Of a stretch of DNA of 64,000 nt, positions 28,831 through 37,425 are shown in pieces. The position numbers and the translations under genes were made by a program. The notes below the pieces were generated by a model. The model was given only the letters and a program-made list of their open reading frames with translations, had not been told where the DNA came from and made no database searches. Location: assembly GCF_002915595.1 (NCBI RefSeq), contig NZ_PQGG01000012.1:1-64000 (forward strand), given 5' to 3'. This DNA is from Zhongshania marina (GTDB taxonomy: Bacteria; Pseudomonadota; Gammaproteobacteria; Pseudomonadales; Spongiibacteraceae). Positions within the stretch are counted from its first letter, which is position 1, and each line of letters opens with the position of its first letter.

Positions 28831-29105
28831 TATCGCAAAGCCTTTGTGGGTAGAAAATGGCGGTATTGCGCGAGACACTCTTGCTTGCGCTGCGCCAATG
28901 CTCGTTGTTGATCAGCGCTTTCGGCTTCATATTTAGAAAGGTCATCGCAGGAAAGCTCGGACGGAGAGCGCTCTCTTGTGTCTACTCGCATTTGCGGTGT
29001 CAATTTCACTAGCGGTAAATCAGTCTCGTCGCTGCCATAAGCGCCGCCTACACCAAAGCACATAATTAGCAGAATGCACGATAGCTTTTGGCCGTATAGG
29101 CGCAT
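28830..29105 (-). CDS. Small secreted protein of unknown function, overlapping the rlmD start
   Basis: Starting at ATG 29105 this gives 91 residues: a basic start, a hydrophobic stretch (LSCILLIMCFGVGGAYG) that fits a cleavable signal peptide, and a mature part of about 67 residues. The mature part has a charged coiled-coil-like region and two cysteines (SCDDLSKYEAES and QECLAQYRHFLP) that could form a disulfide. The frame extends further upstream but without plausible coding character. Its TAA overlaps the rlmD ATG by one base, which argues that it is translated. No family is recognised. Confidence 0.6.
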   Translation of the reverse strand: MRLYGQKLSCILLIMCFGVGGAYGSDETDLPLVKLTPQMRVDTRERSPSELSCDDLSKYEAESADQQRALAQRKQECLAQYRHFLPTKALR

Positions 29106-29270
29106 TAAATGACTGGCAATACTGAATATATTTTGGCTCACTCGGCAATATTCCCCTGAATTTCGCAGTATTTTACCCCTCTGGCGCGGTGCTGGATATT
29201 TAATTGGCATACTTTTCAGTTAGAATGGTTGGCTGAATTACGCTTATATGTATCCGAAACCGGAAGTATT

Positions 29271-30344
29271 ATGTCTAACACTGTAATTGAAAACGTAAAT
29301 GTCGATGCGCAGGAAATCCTGATTACTCCTGCCGCATTAAAAGCCGCCCTTCCCATGAGTGACGCCGCTAGGGAAGTTATTTCTAAGGGCCGCGAAACCG
29401 TCAGAAATATTCTAGACGGTAAAGACCATCGCATGTTTGTGGTTGTGGGCCCCTGCTCCATCCACGACGTCGATGCTGCTATGGATTACGCTCGTCGCTT
29501 AAAAGCCCTAGCTGACGAAGTCAGCGATACCCTCGTTATTATTATGCGGGTCTATTTTGAAAAGCCGCGCACAACGGTTGGCTGGAAAGGCTTAATCAAC
29601 GACCCTTATCTAAATGACACCTTCAAAATTGAAGAGGGTTTGCATATTGGCCGTAAATTACTTCTAGACATCAGCGAGCTGGGTTTACCTACGTCAACCG
29701 AAGCCTTAGACCCTATTTCGCCCCAGTATTTGCAAGATTGTATTTCATGGTCAGCGATAGGTGCGCGCACTACCGAGTCGCAAACCCACCGTGAAATGGC
29801 AAGCGGCCTGTCTTCAGCGGTAGGTTTTAAAAATGGTACTGACGGCGGTTTAACGGTTGCATTAAACGCGATCGGTTCAGCGGTTAAACCCCACCGTTTT
29901 CTGGGTATAAATGGCGACGGTCAAGTTGCGGTTATTCATACCCGCGGCAACGCCTACACCCACATTGTTCTTCGCGGTGGTAGCCAAGGCCCTAACTACG
30001 ACTCAGTGCACATTAAATTATGTGAAGCAGAATTAGATAAATCAGGCATTCCGCTAAATATTATGGTGGATACGAGCCATGCCAATTCTAGCAAGCAGCC
30101 TTCTTTGCAGCCGCTGGTTATTGAAAACGTAACCAATCAGGTACTCGAAGGAAATACCTCAATTATCGGCTTGATGATCGAAAGTAATATCAATGCTGGC
30201 AACCAAAGTATTCCAGAAGATTTATCGAAACTGGCTTATGGGGTTTCGGTAACCGATGGCTGTATTGGCTGGGAAGAAACAGAAACCGCCCTGCGGACGA
30301 TGCGTGAAAAGCTTAAAGATGTGCTACCTAAGCGCAAGCGCTAA
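29271..30344 (+). CDS. 3-deoxy-7-phosphoheptulonate synthase (DAHP synthase, type I)
   Basis: The first step of the shikimate pathway: condensation of phosphoenolpyruvate and erythrose-4-phosphate. 357 residues from ATG 29271, with GGAAG upstream. Class I alpha (AroFGH) hallmarks are intact: VVGPCSIHD, RVYFEKPRTTVGWKGLINDP, GARTTESQTHREMASGLSSAVGFKNGTDGG, DTSHANSSKQP and ESNINAGNQS. Which feedback class it belongs to (Phe, Tyr or Trp) cannot be safely read here. It is monocistronic and followed by a strong terminator. PpsA in the same window can supply its phosphoenolpyruvate, though they are not linked. Confidence 0.94.
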   Translation: MSNTVIENVNVDAQEILITPAALKAALPMSDAAREVISKGRETVRNILDGKDHRMFVVVGPCSIHDVDAAMDYARRLKALADEVSDTLVIIMRVYFEKPRTTVGWKGLINDPYLNDTFKIEEGLHIGRKLLLDISELGLPTSTEALDPISPQYLQDCISWSAIGARTTESQTHREMASGLSSAVGFKNGTDGGLTVALNAIGSAVKPHRFLGINGDGQVAVIHTRGNAYTHIVLRGGSQGPNYDSVHIKLCEAELDKSGIPLNIMVDTSHANSSKQPSLQPLVIENVTNQVLEGNTSIIGLMIESNINAGNQSIPEDLSKLAYGVSVTDGCIGWEETETALRTMREKLKDVLPKRKR

Positions 30345-30362
30345 GCACGTCAAAAATAGATT

Positions 30363-30388
30363 AAAGCGCCTTCGGGCGCTTTTTTTTC
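30363..30388 (+). terminator. Rho-independent terminator of the DAHP synthase gene
   Basis: Stem AAAGCGCC/GGCGCTTT closed by a TTCG tetraloop and followed by a run of T residues. Confidence 0.9.
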
Positions 30389-30470
30389 GCCCTAGTTTTA
30401 TAAGAAAAATCTAAACCTCGTAAATCAGCGTAGAAACAATGCTCCACAACCATAATGCATGGTTATTTTT

Positions 30471-30497
30471 GCCCCTTACGATAAGGGGCTTTTTTTT
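30471..30497 (+). terminator. Second plus-strand terminator hairpin
   Basis: Stem GCCCCTTA/TAAGGGGC with a 3-nt loop, then eight T residues on the plus strand. The convergent endonuclease gene ends at 30500 on the other strand, and the T run is not on that strand. The hairpin is therefore either a back-up terminator for the DAHP synthase gene or the end of a short transcript starting in 30389-30470. Confidence 0.75.
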
Positions 30498-30499
30498 GC

Positions 30500-31237
30500 C
30501 TATAGCTGCATTTCTAACTCTGCATACAGCCCACAATGATCAGACAGCGAACGCCACGGCTCACCACTTAAGCGCTTGGCCGCTACCGCATTAAAACCTC
30601 GGTAATATATTCGATCTAGACGCAGTACCGGCCGCTTGGCGGGAAAGGTCTTGGCAAGCTTGCCCGTTACCGCCACCGAGGCCTCACGCAGTTTGAGAGT
30701 ATGAGTAAAACGCAAATGCAGCGAACCGCTCCAGTCATTAAAATCACCGGCAATTATTAACGGGGCGCCCGCGGGTACTTTTTCTTCAATAACCGCCATC
30801 AAGCGTTTAAATTGCTGATGGCGCTCCCAACCCAGCAAACCCATGTGCACGCAAATAATGTAAATCCCAGGCTCAATAAGGCTAAGTAGTAAGCCCCGCT
30901 GCGAGCGCGGATACAAAGAGATATCGACGTTTTGGCTGTCAATAATGGGGTACTTACTCAGAATGGCATTGCCATGATGACCGTGGTCGTAGACCGCGTT
31001 TTTACCGTAAGAAAAGTGTGGCCACACCGAGTCAGCAAGAAACTCGAGCTGGTGCTCGTCGACCCAGCCTTCAACCCGCGCCGCGTGGCGGCTATTCTTG
31101 CCTACCACTTCTTGAAGAAAGACCACTTCGGCGTCGACACGACGCACGCTCTCACGGATTTGTTTTAGCAAAAATTGCCGGTTAGCTGAGCAAAAGCCCT
31201 TGTGTACATTGTACGACAGCACCCTCAGTACCGACAT
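30500..31237 (-). CDS. Endonuclease/exonuclease/phosphatase-family protein (YbhP-like)
   Basis: A 245-residue metal-dependent hydrolase of the EEP fold (DNase I/APE1/inositol phosphatase relatives). Visible residues are Asn in SYNVHKG, Glu in VVFLQEVVG, the catalytic His in CVHMGLLGWERHQQ, Asp and Asn in IAGDFNDW, and the terminal SLSDHCGLYAEL. There is no signal peptide. The closest familiar protein is E. coli YbhP, whose substrate is undefined and whose gene adjoins a cardiolipin synthase. It is last in a three-gene minus-strand operon after ychJ (8-bp gap). Confidence 0.85.
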   Translation of the reverse strand: MSVLRVLSYNVHKGFCSANRQFLLKQIRESVRRVDAEVVFLQEVVGKNSRHAARVEGWVDEHQLEFLADSVWPHFSYGKNAVYDHGHHGNAILSKYPIIDSQNVDISLYPRSQRGLLLSLIEPGIYIICVHMGLLGWERHQQFKRLMAVIEEKVPAGAPLIIAGDFNDWSGSLHLRFTHTLKLREASVAVTGKLAKTFPAKRPVLRLDRIYYRGFNAVAAKRLSGEPWRSLSDHCGLYAELEMQL

Positions 31238-31245
31238 TCAACCTC

Positions 31246-31725
31246 CTACGCTAGGTGACACTTCTTTAGCTTCCGACCGCTTCCACACCAACAAGGTTCG
31301 TTTCGGCTTAACGAAATTGGCGGCAGAATATCGCCATCCACGTAAAACCAGCGCTCATCTTCAAATACAAAGCGTGAGCGCTCGTGAAGTTGGCCGCCCT
31401 CATCATCCTGAGTAAAAAAGGCTGCAAACTCCACCTCACCGGCTTTGTCGCCAAGCAGACCGCGCTGACAGCGAATGACTTTAAGCTGCCGCCATTGTGT
31501 GCCTGCAAAGCTTTTAAGTAGCGCTTTTCGCGTTTCTTTCGCGCGGATATCTTTCTGGAGTGTCGCCAATAAATAGTCAGGATTTCGAAGACAAAAAGCG
31601 CTGTACCGCGAACGCATTAAGGCCTCTGCAGTGGGTGCACTTTCTGCACCCGACAGGTAGCGATCACAGCAATCAATAAATGCGTTTTCGCTACCGCAAT
31701 GACAAGTAGGTGCTACAGATGACAT
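31246..31725 (-). CDS. ychJ: YchJ-family SEC-C motif protein (UPF0225)
   Basis: 159 residues with a zinc-binding SEC-C motif at each end: CHCGSENAFIDCC near the N-terminus and EPCWCGSGRKLKKCH at the C-terminus. The middle YchJ domain includes ALMRSRYSAFCLRNPDYLLAT. The function is not established for the family. SEC-C motifs of SecA bind zinc and SecB or ribosome partners. It starts 2 bp after the thioesterase gene, so it is co-transcribed. Confidence 0.93.
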   Translation of the reverse strand: MSSVAPTCHCGSENAFIDCCDRYLSGAESAPTAEALMRSRYSAFCLRNPDYLLATLQKDIRAKETRKALLKSFAGTQWRQLKVIRCQRGLLGDKAGEVEFAAFFTQDDEGGQLHERSRFVFEDERWFYVDGDILPPISLSRNEPCWCGSGRKLKKCHLA

Positions 31726-31727
31726 GG

Positions 31728-32144
31728 TTAATAATGAGCTGGTGCGGTAACGTCACTGATATCAGATGCTTCCCAGTCACTAGGCAAGGCCGTAGAGCTG
31801 CGGGTTTCACGGTCAAAACCGACTAATACCGTTTGGCAGCTTGTCGCTTTTTCACCGTTGGCGTATATAACATGCTCAATAGTCATACTTTTAGTGCCCT
31901 TTTTTGAGCACCAAGTATCAACGACAACACTGTGGTCAAAACAAATTTCTCGAAGCATATCCATCTTTACGCTAGCAACAACGTGGGAAGGATTGGGGCG
32001 ACCGCTGATATTAGAAATATTTCTAAAGAATGTGACCCGCGCTAAATCAAAATATTGGGCGTAATAACTGTTTGAAACATGACCAAGGATATCTAGATCA
32101 GAAAATCGCACCTGAATCTCAGTGCGTGAATGGGGTAGCTGCAT
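31728..32144 (-). CDS. Acyl-CoA thioesterase, 4HBT hotdog family
   Basis: 138 residues with the 4-hydroxybenzoyl-CoA thioesterase signature RFSDLDILGHVSNSYYAQYFDLAR. The Asp (about 17) and following His-Val-Ser-Asn loop are typical of the catalytic site (usually HVNN, here HVSN). It is the first gene of a thioesterase-ychJ-endonuclease operon. The acyl chain specificity is unknown. Confidence 0.87.
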   Translation of the reverse strand: MQLPHSRTEIQVRFSDLDILGHVSNSYYAQYFDLARVTFFRNISNISGRPNPSHVVASVKMDMLREICFDHSVVVDTWCSKKGTKSMTIEHVIYANGEKATSCQTVLVGFDRETRSSTALPSDWEASDISDVTAPAHY

Positions 32145-32163
32145 AGTGTTTTTTCCTTGGGGA

Positions 32164-32186
32164 CCAGCTCTTTTAAAAAGAGCTGG
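32164..32186. terminator. Hairpin between nfuA and the thioesterase operon
   Basis: The arms CCAGCTCTTTT and AAAAGAGCTGG are perfectly complementary around a single base, giving a stem of about nine stable pairs. It lies just downstream of nfuA on the minus strand. The T run is poor on that strand and better on the plus strand (GGCTTTT), so terminator function is only tentative. A processing or attenuation hairpin is the alternative. Confidence 0.45.
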
Positions 32187-32210
32187 CTTTTAGAAGGGTA
32201 AGCAATTGTT

Positions 32211-32813
32211 CTATTTAAAATACGCGTTTTCAGTATTGCTGTGGTCAGTGCTGTCTTTTACACCGGCCAAACCGGGGACTTTTTCCATCAAGGTTTTCTC
32301 AACGCCCTCTTTAAGGGTGACATCGACCATACCGCAGCCCTGACAGCCGCCACCAAATTTTAAAATGGCGAATTTCTCGTCGGTAAGCTCCTGCAACGAC
32401 ACCTCACCACCGTGCGCTGCAAGCGAAGGGTTTACCTCGTTGTATAGCACGTAGTTAATTTGATCTTCCAAGGGGCTATTTGCGTCGACGCGGGGCAAAC
32501 GCGCATTTGGCGCTTTAATTGTCAGCTGCCCGCCCATCCGGTCTTTGGAATAATCAATCAGTGCTTCATCTAAAAATGGGATGCTGCGGCCTTCAAAGTA
32601 GGCTTTAAATTTTGGATAGTCGCGCACTTCGTCATTGTCGGTCATATCGCCTTCGCGGCAATAGGCGATACAAGTCTCGGCTTTTGGTGTTCCTGGTTGT
32701 GTAATGAACACCCGTACGCCAATCACGTCTTCCTGCTTCTGTAAAAGCTCCGCAAGGTAGTCTTGGGCAGACTCGGTGATGGTCAAATTAACGGCTGTTT
32801 GCTCTGTTGACAT
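32211..32813 (-). CDS. nfuA: Fe-S biogenesis protein NfuA
   Basis: A 4Fe-4S carrier/scaffold that delivers clusters to apoproteins such as aconitase and lipoyl synthase. ATG 32813 with AGAGG upstream gives 200 residues. The N-terminal degenerate A-type domain ([15 protein letters not shown]) lacks the cluster cysteines as expected, and the C-terminal Nfu domain has GGGCQGCG (Cys157, Cys160) within [12 protein letters not shown]. It is divergent from metH across about 150 bp, and the same neighbourhood is found in Pseudomonas. Confidence 0.95.
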   Translation of the reverse strand: MSTEQTAVNLTITESAQDYLAELLQKQEDVIGVRVFITQPGTPKAETCIAYCREGDMTDNDEVRDYPKFKAYFEGRSIPFLDEALIDYSKDRMGGQLTIKAPNARLPRVDANSPLEDQINYVLYNEVNPSLAAHGGEVSLQELTDEKFAILKFGGGCQGCGMVDVTLKEGVEKTLMEKVPGLAGVKDSTDHSNTENAYFK

Positions 32814-32963
32814 AATAACCTCTATATATCTCGCTGTTTTGCCAAACAATTTCTATGCTGGGCCGTGTATCTGTTAGAATTGCGTAGTTTACCACGAAGC
32901 CCATTCCGGCCACAGTCCGAGACGCGCTTTAGTACTTTAATTGTTTTATATATCAGGATATTC

Positions 32964-35900
32964 ATGAGTCAGTCCACGCCCCGCACGACATTGTTAAAGC
33001 AAGCTCTTCAAAATCGCATCTTGATTATTGATGGGGCTATGGGCAGCTTAATTCAAAGTTATAAGCTCGAGGAAAAGGACTACCGTGGCTCACGCTTTGC
33101 CGATTTCCATAAGGATTTAAAGGGCAATAACGATCTGCTAACGCTGACACGACCTGATGTTATTCGTGAAATTCATCAGGCTTATCTCGATTCCGGTGCG
33201 GATGTTATTGAGACCAATACCTTTAACTCCACCGTAGTTGCCCAAGATGATTATGAATTGGGCGATATTGCCGAGGAATTAAATCGCGTCGGCGCAACCT
33301 TGGCGCGTGAAGTTGCCGACGCAGAAACCGCTAAAAATCCAGATAAACCGCGTTTTGTTGCCGGTGTAATCGGGCCCACCCCGCGTACTGCATCCATTTC
33401 GCCAGATGTAAACGACCCCGGTGCTCGTAACATCAACTTTGACCAGCTCGTTGAAAATTACTACGCAGCGACCCGCGGACTCATAGACGGTGGCGCCGAC
33501 ATTCTGATGATTGAGACTGTGTTCGACAGCCTCAACGCCAAAGCGGCGGTATACGCCGTGCTGCAGTACTTTGAAGACAGCGGAAAAGAATTGCCGATTA
33601 TGATTTCGGTGACTTTTCCAGACACCAGCGGCAGAACCCTATCTGGGCAAACACCAACAGCATTTTGGAATTCAATTGCCCATGCTAAACCACTGATCAT
33701 CGGTACTAATTGTGGCCGCAGATTCAGTGAGATACGCCCATTTGTTGAAGAGCTTTGTGAAGCCTCAAACTGCTATTTTAGCGGTCACTTCAACGCCGGC
33801 TTACCCAATGAATTTGGCGAATACGACGAGACCCCAGAAGACATGCACGGCGAGCTCAAAGAATTTGCCCAGCGCGGATTTCTGAATTTAGTTGGTGGCT
33901 GCTGCGGCACTACACCGGCCCACATCAAAGCAATTGGCGAAGCGATGGATGGCATTGCCCCCCGCCCGCTGCCAACACGCGAACCGATTTGTCGCCTAGC
34001 CGGTCTTGAGCCCTTTCACATTGGCCCTGACTCTCTATTCGTCAACGTCGGAGAGCGTTGCAATGTTACCGGTTCAGCCGTATTTAAACGCCTGATTTTA
34101 GAAAACGATTACGACGCTGCCCTCTCAGTTGCCCGCCAGCAAGTCGAGAATGGCGCCCAAGTCATCGATATCAATATGGATGAAGGCATGCTCGATGCGC
34201 AAAATGCCATCGTGACCTTCTTAAATCTTGTAGCTGCCGAACCTGATATTTGCCGGGTGCCCATCATGGTCGATTCATCCAAATGGGATGTGATCGAGGC
34301 CGGATTAAAATGCATTCAAGGCAAGCCCATTGTTAACTCCATATCGCTCAAAGAAGGCGAACAAGAGTTCCGCGAACGCGCCCGCTCCTGCTTAAAATAC
34401 GGTGCCGCCGTGGTCGTCATGGCCTTTGATGAAGATGGCCAAGCTGACACCTTTAAGCGCAAGGCAGAGATCTGCAAGCGCAGCTACGACATCTTGGTGG
34501 ATGAAATAGGCTTCCCAGCGCAAGATATAATTTTTGACCCCAATATCTTCGCGGTCGCCACCGGCATTGACGAGCACAACAACTACGCCGTCGATTTTAT
34601 TGAGGCCACCGCCTACATCAAAAAAGAGCTGCCCTATGCAATGGTGTCGGGTGGCGTGTCGAACGTGTCCTTCTCATTCCGTGGCAACAACCCCGTGCGC
34701 GAGGCAATCCACTCGGTATTTTTATACCACGCCATTAAAGCCGGTATGGACATGGGGATTGTAAATGCCAGCCAGCTAGCGATATACGACGACCTACCGA
34801 CGGAATTACGTGAGCACGTTGAGGATGTCATCCTAAATCGTCGCAGTGATAGCACCGAGCGTCTGCTGAATATCGCCGATAAATATAAGGGTGATGGCAG
34901 CACCGCCGAAAACAAAGAAGACCTTAGCTGGCGCGAGTTACCGGTAAACAAGCGCATTGAACACGCCTTGGTTAAAGGTATTTCAACGTATATAGAAGAA
35001 GATGCAGAGGCCGCCCGCGCCGCTGCTGTTAAACCTATCGATGTTATCGAAGGCGCACTGATGGACGGCATGAACGTCGTTGGCGATCTCTTTGGCGATG
35101 GCAAAATGTTCCTGCCCCAGGTGGTGAAATCTGCCCGCGTTATGAAGCAAGCGGTCGCCTACCTCAACCCCTTTATTGAGGCCGGCAAAGAAGTCGGCGC
35201 CAAGGCAAACGGTAAGGTTTTAATGGCAACCGTTAAGGGCGATGTTCACGACATTGGTAAAAATATTGTCGGCGTTGTGCTGCAATGTAATAACTTTGAG
35301 GTTATCGACCTCGGCGTGATGGTGCCCTGCGACAAGATACTCGAAACCGCAAAACGCGAAAACGTCGATATTATTGGTCTTAGCGGCTTAATTACCCCCT
35401 CCCTAGACGAGATGGTTCATGTTGCGAGCGAAATGCAGCGTCAAGGTTTTAATATTCCGCTCATGATCGGCGGAGCGACTACCTCGAAGGCACACACTGC
35501 GGTCAAAATTGAGCCCAAATACAAAAACGACGCCACGGTATATGTTCCAGACGCCTCTCGCAGTGTGGCGGTTGCCACCCAATTGATTAGCGAGGATCTA
35601 AAAGCTGCCTTTGTCGAAGCCAGGAAAGACGAATACGAGCGTGTGCGTGCACGCCGCGAAGGGAATCAAGGTAAAAAGCGCTTACATAGCTATGAAGCAG
35701 CCTGCGAGCTGGCCTACCAGTGGGACTGGGAGAACTACACTCCACCTACACCAAGCTTTTTGGGCACGCGCACCTTCACGGATTATCCACTGGAGGAACT
35801 GCGTGAAACCATCGATTGGACGCCCTTCTTTATATCTTGGGGATTGGCAGGCAAATACCCCAAGATTTTAAAAGACGAAACAGTGGGTGAAGCAGCACGC

Positions 35901-36662
35901 AATCTATTTGATGACGCACAAAAAATGCTCGACCACATTATTAGCAATAAACTGCTGCAAGCGAATGGCGTTATTGGCTTCTGGCCAGCGCGGCGCGCAG
36001 GTAGCGACGATATTGCGGTTTTTGACCCAAACAGCAACGAACAACTGGCAACCCTGCACCATCTTCGCCAGCAATCACAAAAGCCCGATGATAAGCCCCA
36101 AATGAGTTTGGCGGATTATATTGCCCCGGAATCCAGCGGGCTTAGCGATTACGTGGGCGGCTTTGCGGTAACTACTGGCTTGGGTGCTGATGAGCTTGCG
36201 GCTAAATACGAAAAAGCCAATGACGACTACAATTCGATTATGGTCAAAGCACTTGCAGATCGCTTAGCCGAGTCGTTTGCCGAAACCTTGCACCGTCGTG
36301 TTCGCAAAGAATTCTGGCCCTATGCGCCAGACGAAAACTTAAGCAATGAAGAGTTAATTAAAGAAAAGTATCAAGGTATTCGCCCTGCACCAGGCTACCC
36401 CGCCTGCCCTGACCACACTGAGAAAACAACGCTCTTTAATTTACTAGATGCGACAAATGAAACCGGTATTGTGTTAACAGAACATTTAGCGATGCATCCT
36501 GCTGCCGCGGTAAGCGGGTTTTATTACTCCCATCCGCAGTCTCGTTATTTTGCCGTTGGCCGTATTGGCAAAGATCAGGTCGCCGATATTGCCAAACGAA
36601 AAGGCATGGAAATGGCCACAATGGAGCGCTGGTTGTCGCCAATCTTGGATTACGACCCCTAG
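32964..36662 (+). CDS. metH: Cobalamin-dependent methionine synthase
   Basis: Transfers methyl from 5-methyltetrahydrofolate to homocysteine via methylcobalamin. ATG 32964 with CAGGA upstream gives 1,232 residues in four modules. The homocysteine domain has zinc cysteines Cys250, Cys313 and Cys314, aligned with E. coli Cys247/310/311. The folate (pterin-binding) domain runs about 350-620 ([15 protein letters not shown]). The B12 domain runs about 650-890, with the cobalt-ligand His762 in GDVHDIGKN. The C-terminal AdoMet reactivation domain contains [15 protein letters not shown]. Near Cys250 the sequence is [10 protein letters not shown] rather than the common GxNCALG, and [10 protein letters not shown] replaces SAHPNAGLPN. 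No cobalamin riboswitch is recognisable in the short 5' region. Confidence 0.96.
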   Translation: MSQSTPRTTLLKQALQNRILIIDGAMGSLIQSYKLEEKDYRGSRFADFHKDLKGNNDLLTLTRPDVIREIHQAYLDSGADVIETNTFNSTVVAQDDYELGDIAEELNRVGATLAREVADAETAKNPDKPRFVAGVIGPTPRTASISPDVNDPGARNINFDQLVENYYAATRGLIDGGADILMIETVFDSLNAKAAVYAVLQYFEDSGKELPIMISVTFPDTSGRTLSGQTPTAFWNSIAHAKPLIIGTNCGRRFSEIRPFVEELCEASNCYFSGHFNAGLPNEFGEYDETPEDMHGELKEFAQRGFLNLVGGCCGTTPAHIKAIGEAMDGIAPRPLPTREPICRLAGLEPFHIGPDSLFVNVGERCNVTGSAVFKRLILENDYDAALSVARQQVENGAQVIDINMDEGMLDAQNAIVTFLNLVAAEPDICRVPIMVDSSKWDVIEAGLKCIQGKPIVNSISLKEGEQEFRERARSCLKYGAAVVVMAFDEDGQADTFKRKAEICKRSYDILVDEIGFPAQDIIFDPNIFAVATGIDEHNNYAVDFIEATAYIKKELPYAMVSGGVSNVSFSFRGNNPVREAIHSVFLYHAIKAGMDMGIVNASQLAIYDDLPTELREHVEDVILNRRSDSTERLLNIADKYKGDGSTAENKEDLSWRELPVNKRIEHALVKGISTYIEEDAEAARAAAVKPIDVIEGALMDGMNVVGDLFGDGKMFLPQVVKSARVMKQAVAYLNPFIEAGKEVGAKANGKVLMATVKGDVHDIGKNIVGVVLQCNNFEVIDLGVMVPCDKILETAKRENVDIIGLSGLITPSLDEMVHVASEMQRQGFNIPLMIGGATTSKAHTAVKIEPKYKNDATVYVPDASRSVAVATQLISEDLKAAFVEARKDEYERVRARREGNQGKKRLHSYEAACELAYQWDWENYTPPTPSFLGTRTFTDYPLEELRETIDWTPFFISWGLAGKYPKILKDETVGEAARNLFDDAQKMLDHIISNKLLQANGVIGFWPARRAGSDDIAVFDPNSNEQLATLHHLRQQSQKPDDKPQMSLADYIAPESSGLSDYVGGFAVTTGLGADELAAKYEKANDDYNSIMVKALADRLAESFAETLHRRVRKEFWPYAPDENLSNEELIKEKYQGIRPAPGYPACPDHTEKTTLFNLLDATNETGIVLTEHLAMHPAAAVSGFYYSHPQSRYFAVGRIGKDQVADIAKRKGMEMATMERWLSPILDYDP

Positions 36663-36707
36663 TCGTAAATAGATATCTGCCAATTGGATATAAAGTAAGG
36701 GGATCAA

Positions 36708-36917
36708 ATGGAAGAACAAGACGAAAAGACTCAACGGCCGGGGCCGCTTGCAGTGATTGGCAGCGTAGTAGCCGCTGCCTTTGGTGTGCAGAGCAGTCGC
36801 AATCGCGAGCGCGACTTTACTCACGGCCGTTTTAGGAATTACGCTATCACCGCAATAATCTTTGTTGGTGTTTTTATTGCAACGGTTTTTAGCATTGTAA
36901 AAATGGTTTTAAGCTAA
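36708..36917 (+). CDS. DUF2970 small membrane protein
   Basis: 69 residues with the DUF2970 core: IGSVVAAAFGVQSSRNRERDF, a short polar stretch, then one transmembrane helix (about 46-67). A strong AAGGGG ribosome binding site lies upstream of the ATG. It follows metH by 45 bp and is closed by a terminator. Function unknown. The family is common in gammaproteobacteria. Confidence 0.85.
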   Translation: MEEQDEKTQRPGPLAVIGSVVAAAFGVQSSRNRERDFTHGRFRNYAITAIIFVGVFIATVFSIVKMVLS

Positions 36918-36946
36918 ACCCCAAAAGCGTATAAAAACGCAGCTAT

Positions 36947-36974
36947 AAAAAAAGCCGCAGAAGCGGCTTTTTTT
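36947..36974. terminator. Bidirectional terminator between DUF2970 gene and small minus-strand ORF
   Basis: Stem GCCGC/GCGGC with seven A:T pairs extending it on each side, so both strands end in a T run. It is placed between two converging 3' ends. Confidence 0.88.
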
Positions 36975-36990
36975 ATGGGCTTTGTTGCGA

Positions 36991-37110
36991 CTAGGTTGGC
37001 ATACCGTGCAACCAGTAAACAACGGTGCCGACAACAATCGCTAAAATAGCAATGGAAGCACAAACATCGGCGAAGTTATCATCGCGCTCTTCTTGGGTTT
37101 GATCAGACAT
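36991..37110 (-). CDS. 39-residue small membrane protein, unrecognised
   Basis: ATG at 37108-37110 and TAG at 36991-36993 encode 39 residues. An acidic, polar N-terminus (MSDQTQEERDDNFADVC) is followed by one hydrophobic helix (about 17-33, ending VVYWLHGMPT). GAGG lies 5 bp before the ATG, and a bidirectional terminator lies 17 bp past the stop. The composition (charged head, single helix, aromatic cap) is that of a genuine single-pass mini-protein, topologically N-in. It lies between the DUF2970 gene and cysI on the opposite strand. No family is recognised. Coding is inferred from the ribosome binding site, terminator and residue pattern. Confidence 0.65.
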   Translation of the reverse strand: MSDQTQEERDDNFADVCASIAILAIVVGTVVYWLHGMPT

Positions 37111-37425
37111 GGGAGCCTCATAATACGATTGAAAGAAGCCGAAGTTCGGCATATAAAAGTCGGCGCCATTGTAGCAAAAAACCGCAAATGGGTTAGCTTT
37201 AATTCCGTAATTTAACGCGAATACTTAGCGCAATATGCAGTATATCGACCAGCTGTATAAGCGATACTCATAAAATTCGTTAGTCGAATATCGGCTTAGT
37301 CTTTACCATTAGCCATGTAAAAACGTGAACTTAGCTCGTTTTAAGCGTAAAATACCCTCCGGTTTTTACTGCAGCGCAGCTACAAAGCGTATTTGCCCGC
37401 CAAAACTCTTAAGACAAAGGTTTCT
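37111..37425. other. 315-bp upstream region of cysI and the small ORF
   Basis: AT-rich, no gene. It holds the divergent promoters of the small minus-strand ORF and of cysI. A short inverted repeat ATTCG-N5-CGAAT lies at about 37276-37290. A CysB-type site is expected before a sulfite reductase gene but cannot be assigned with confidence by eye. Confidence 0.4.

Noticed and set aside
32814-32963. Cobalamin or SAM/SAH riboswitch before metH
   Set aside because: The spacer to nfuA is about 150 bp, shared by divergent promoters, and shows no B12-box or other recognisable aptamer core.
34634-35104. 156-codon open frame antisense to metH
   Set aside because: It is fully inside the conserved B12 region of metH, and its Ser/Arg-rich composition is typical of antisense frames.
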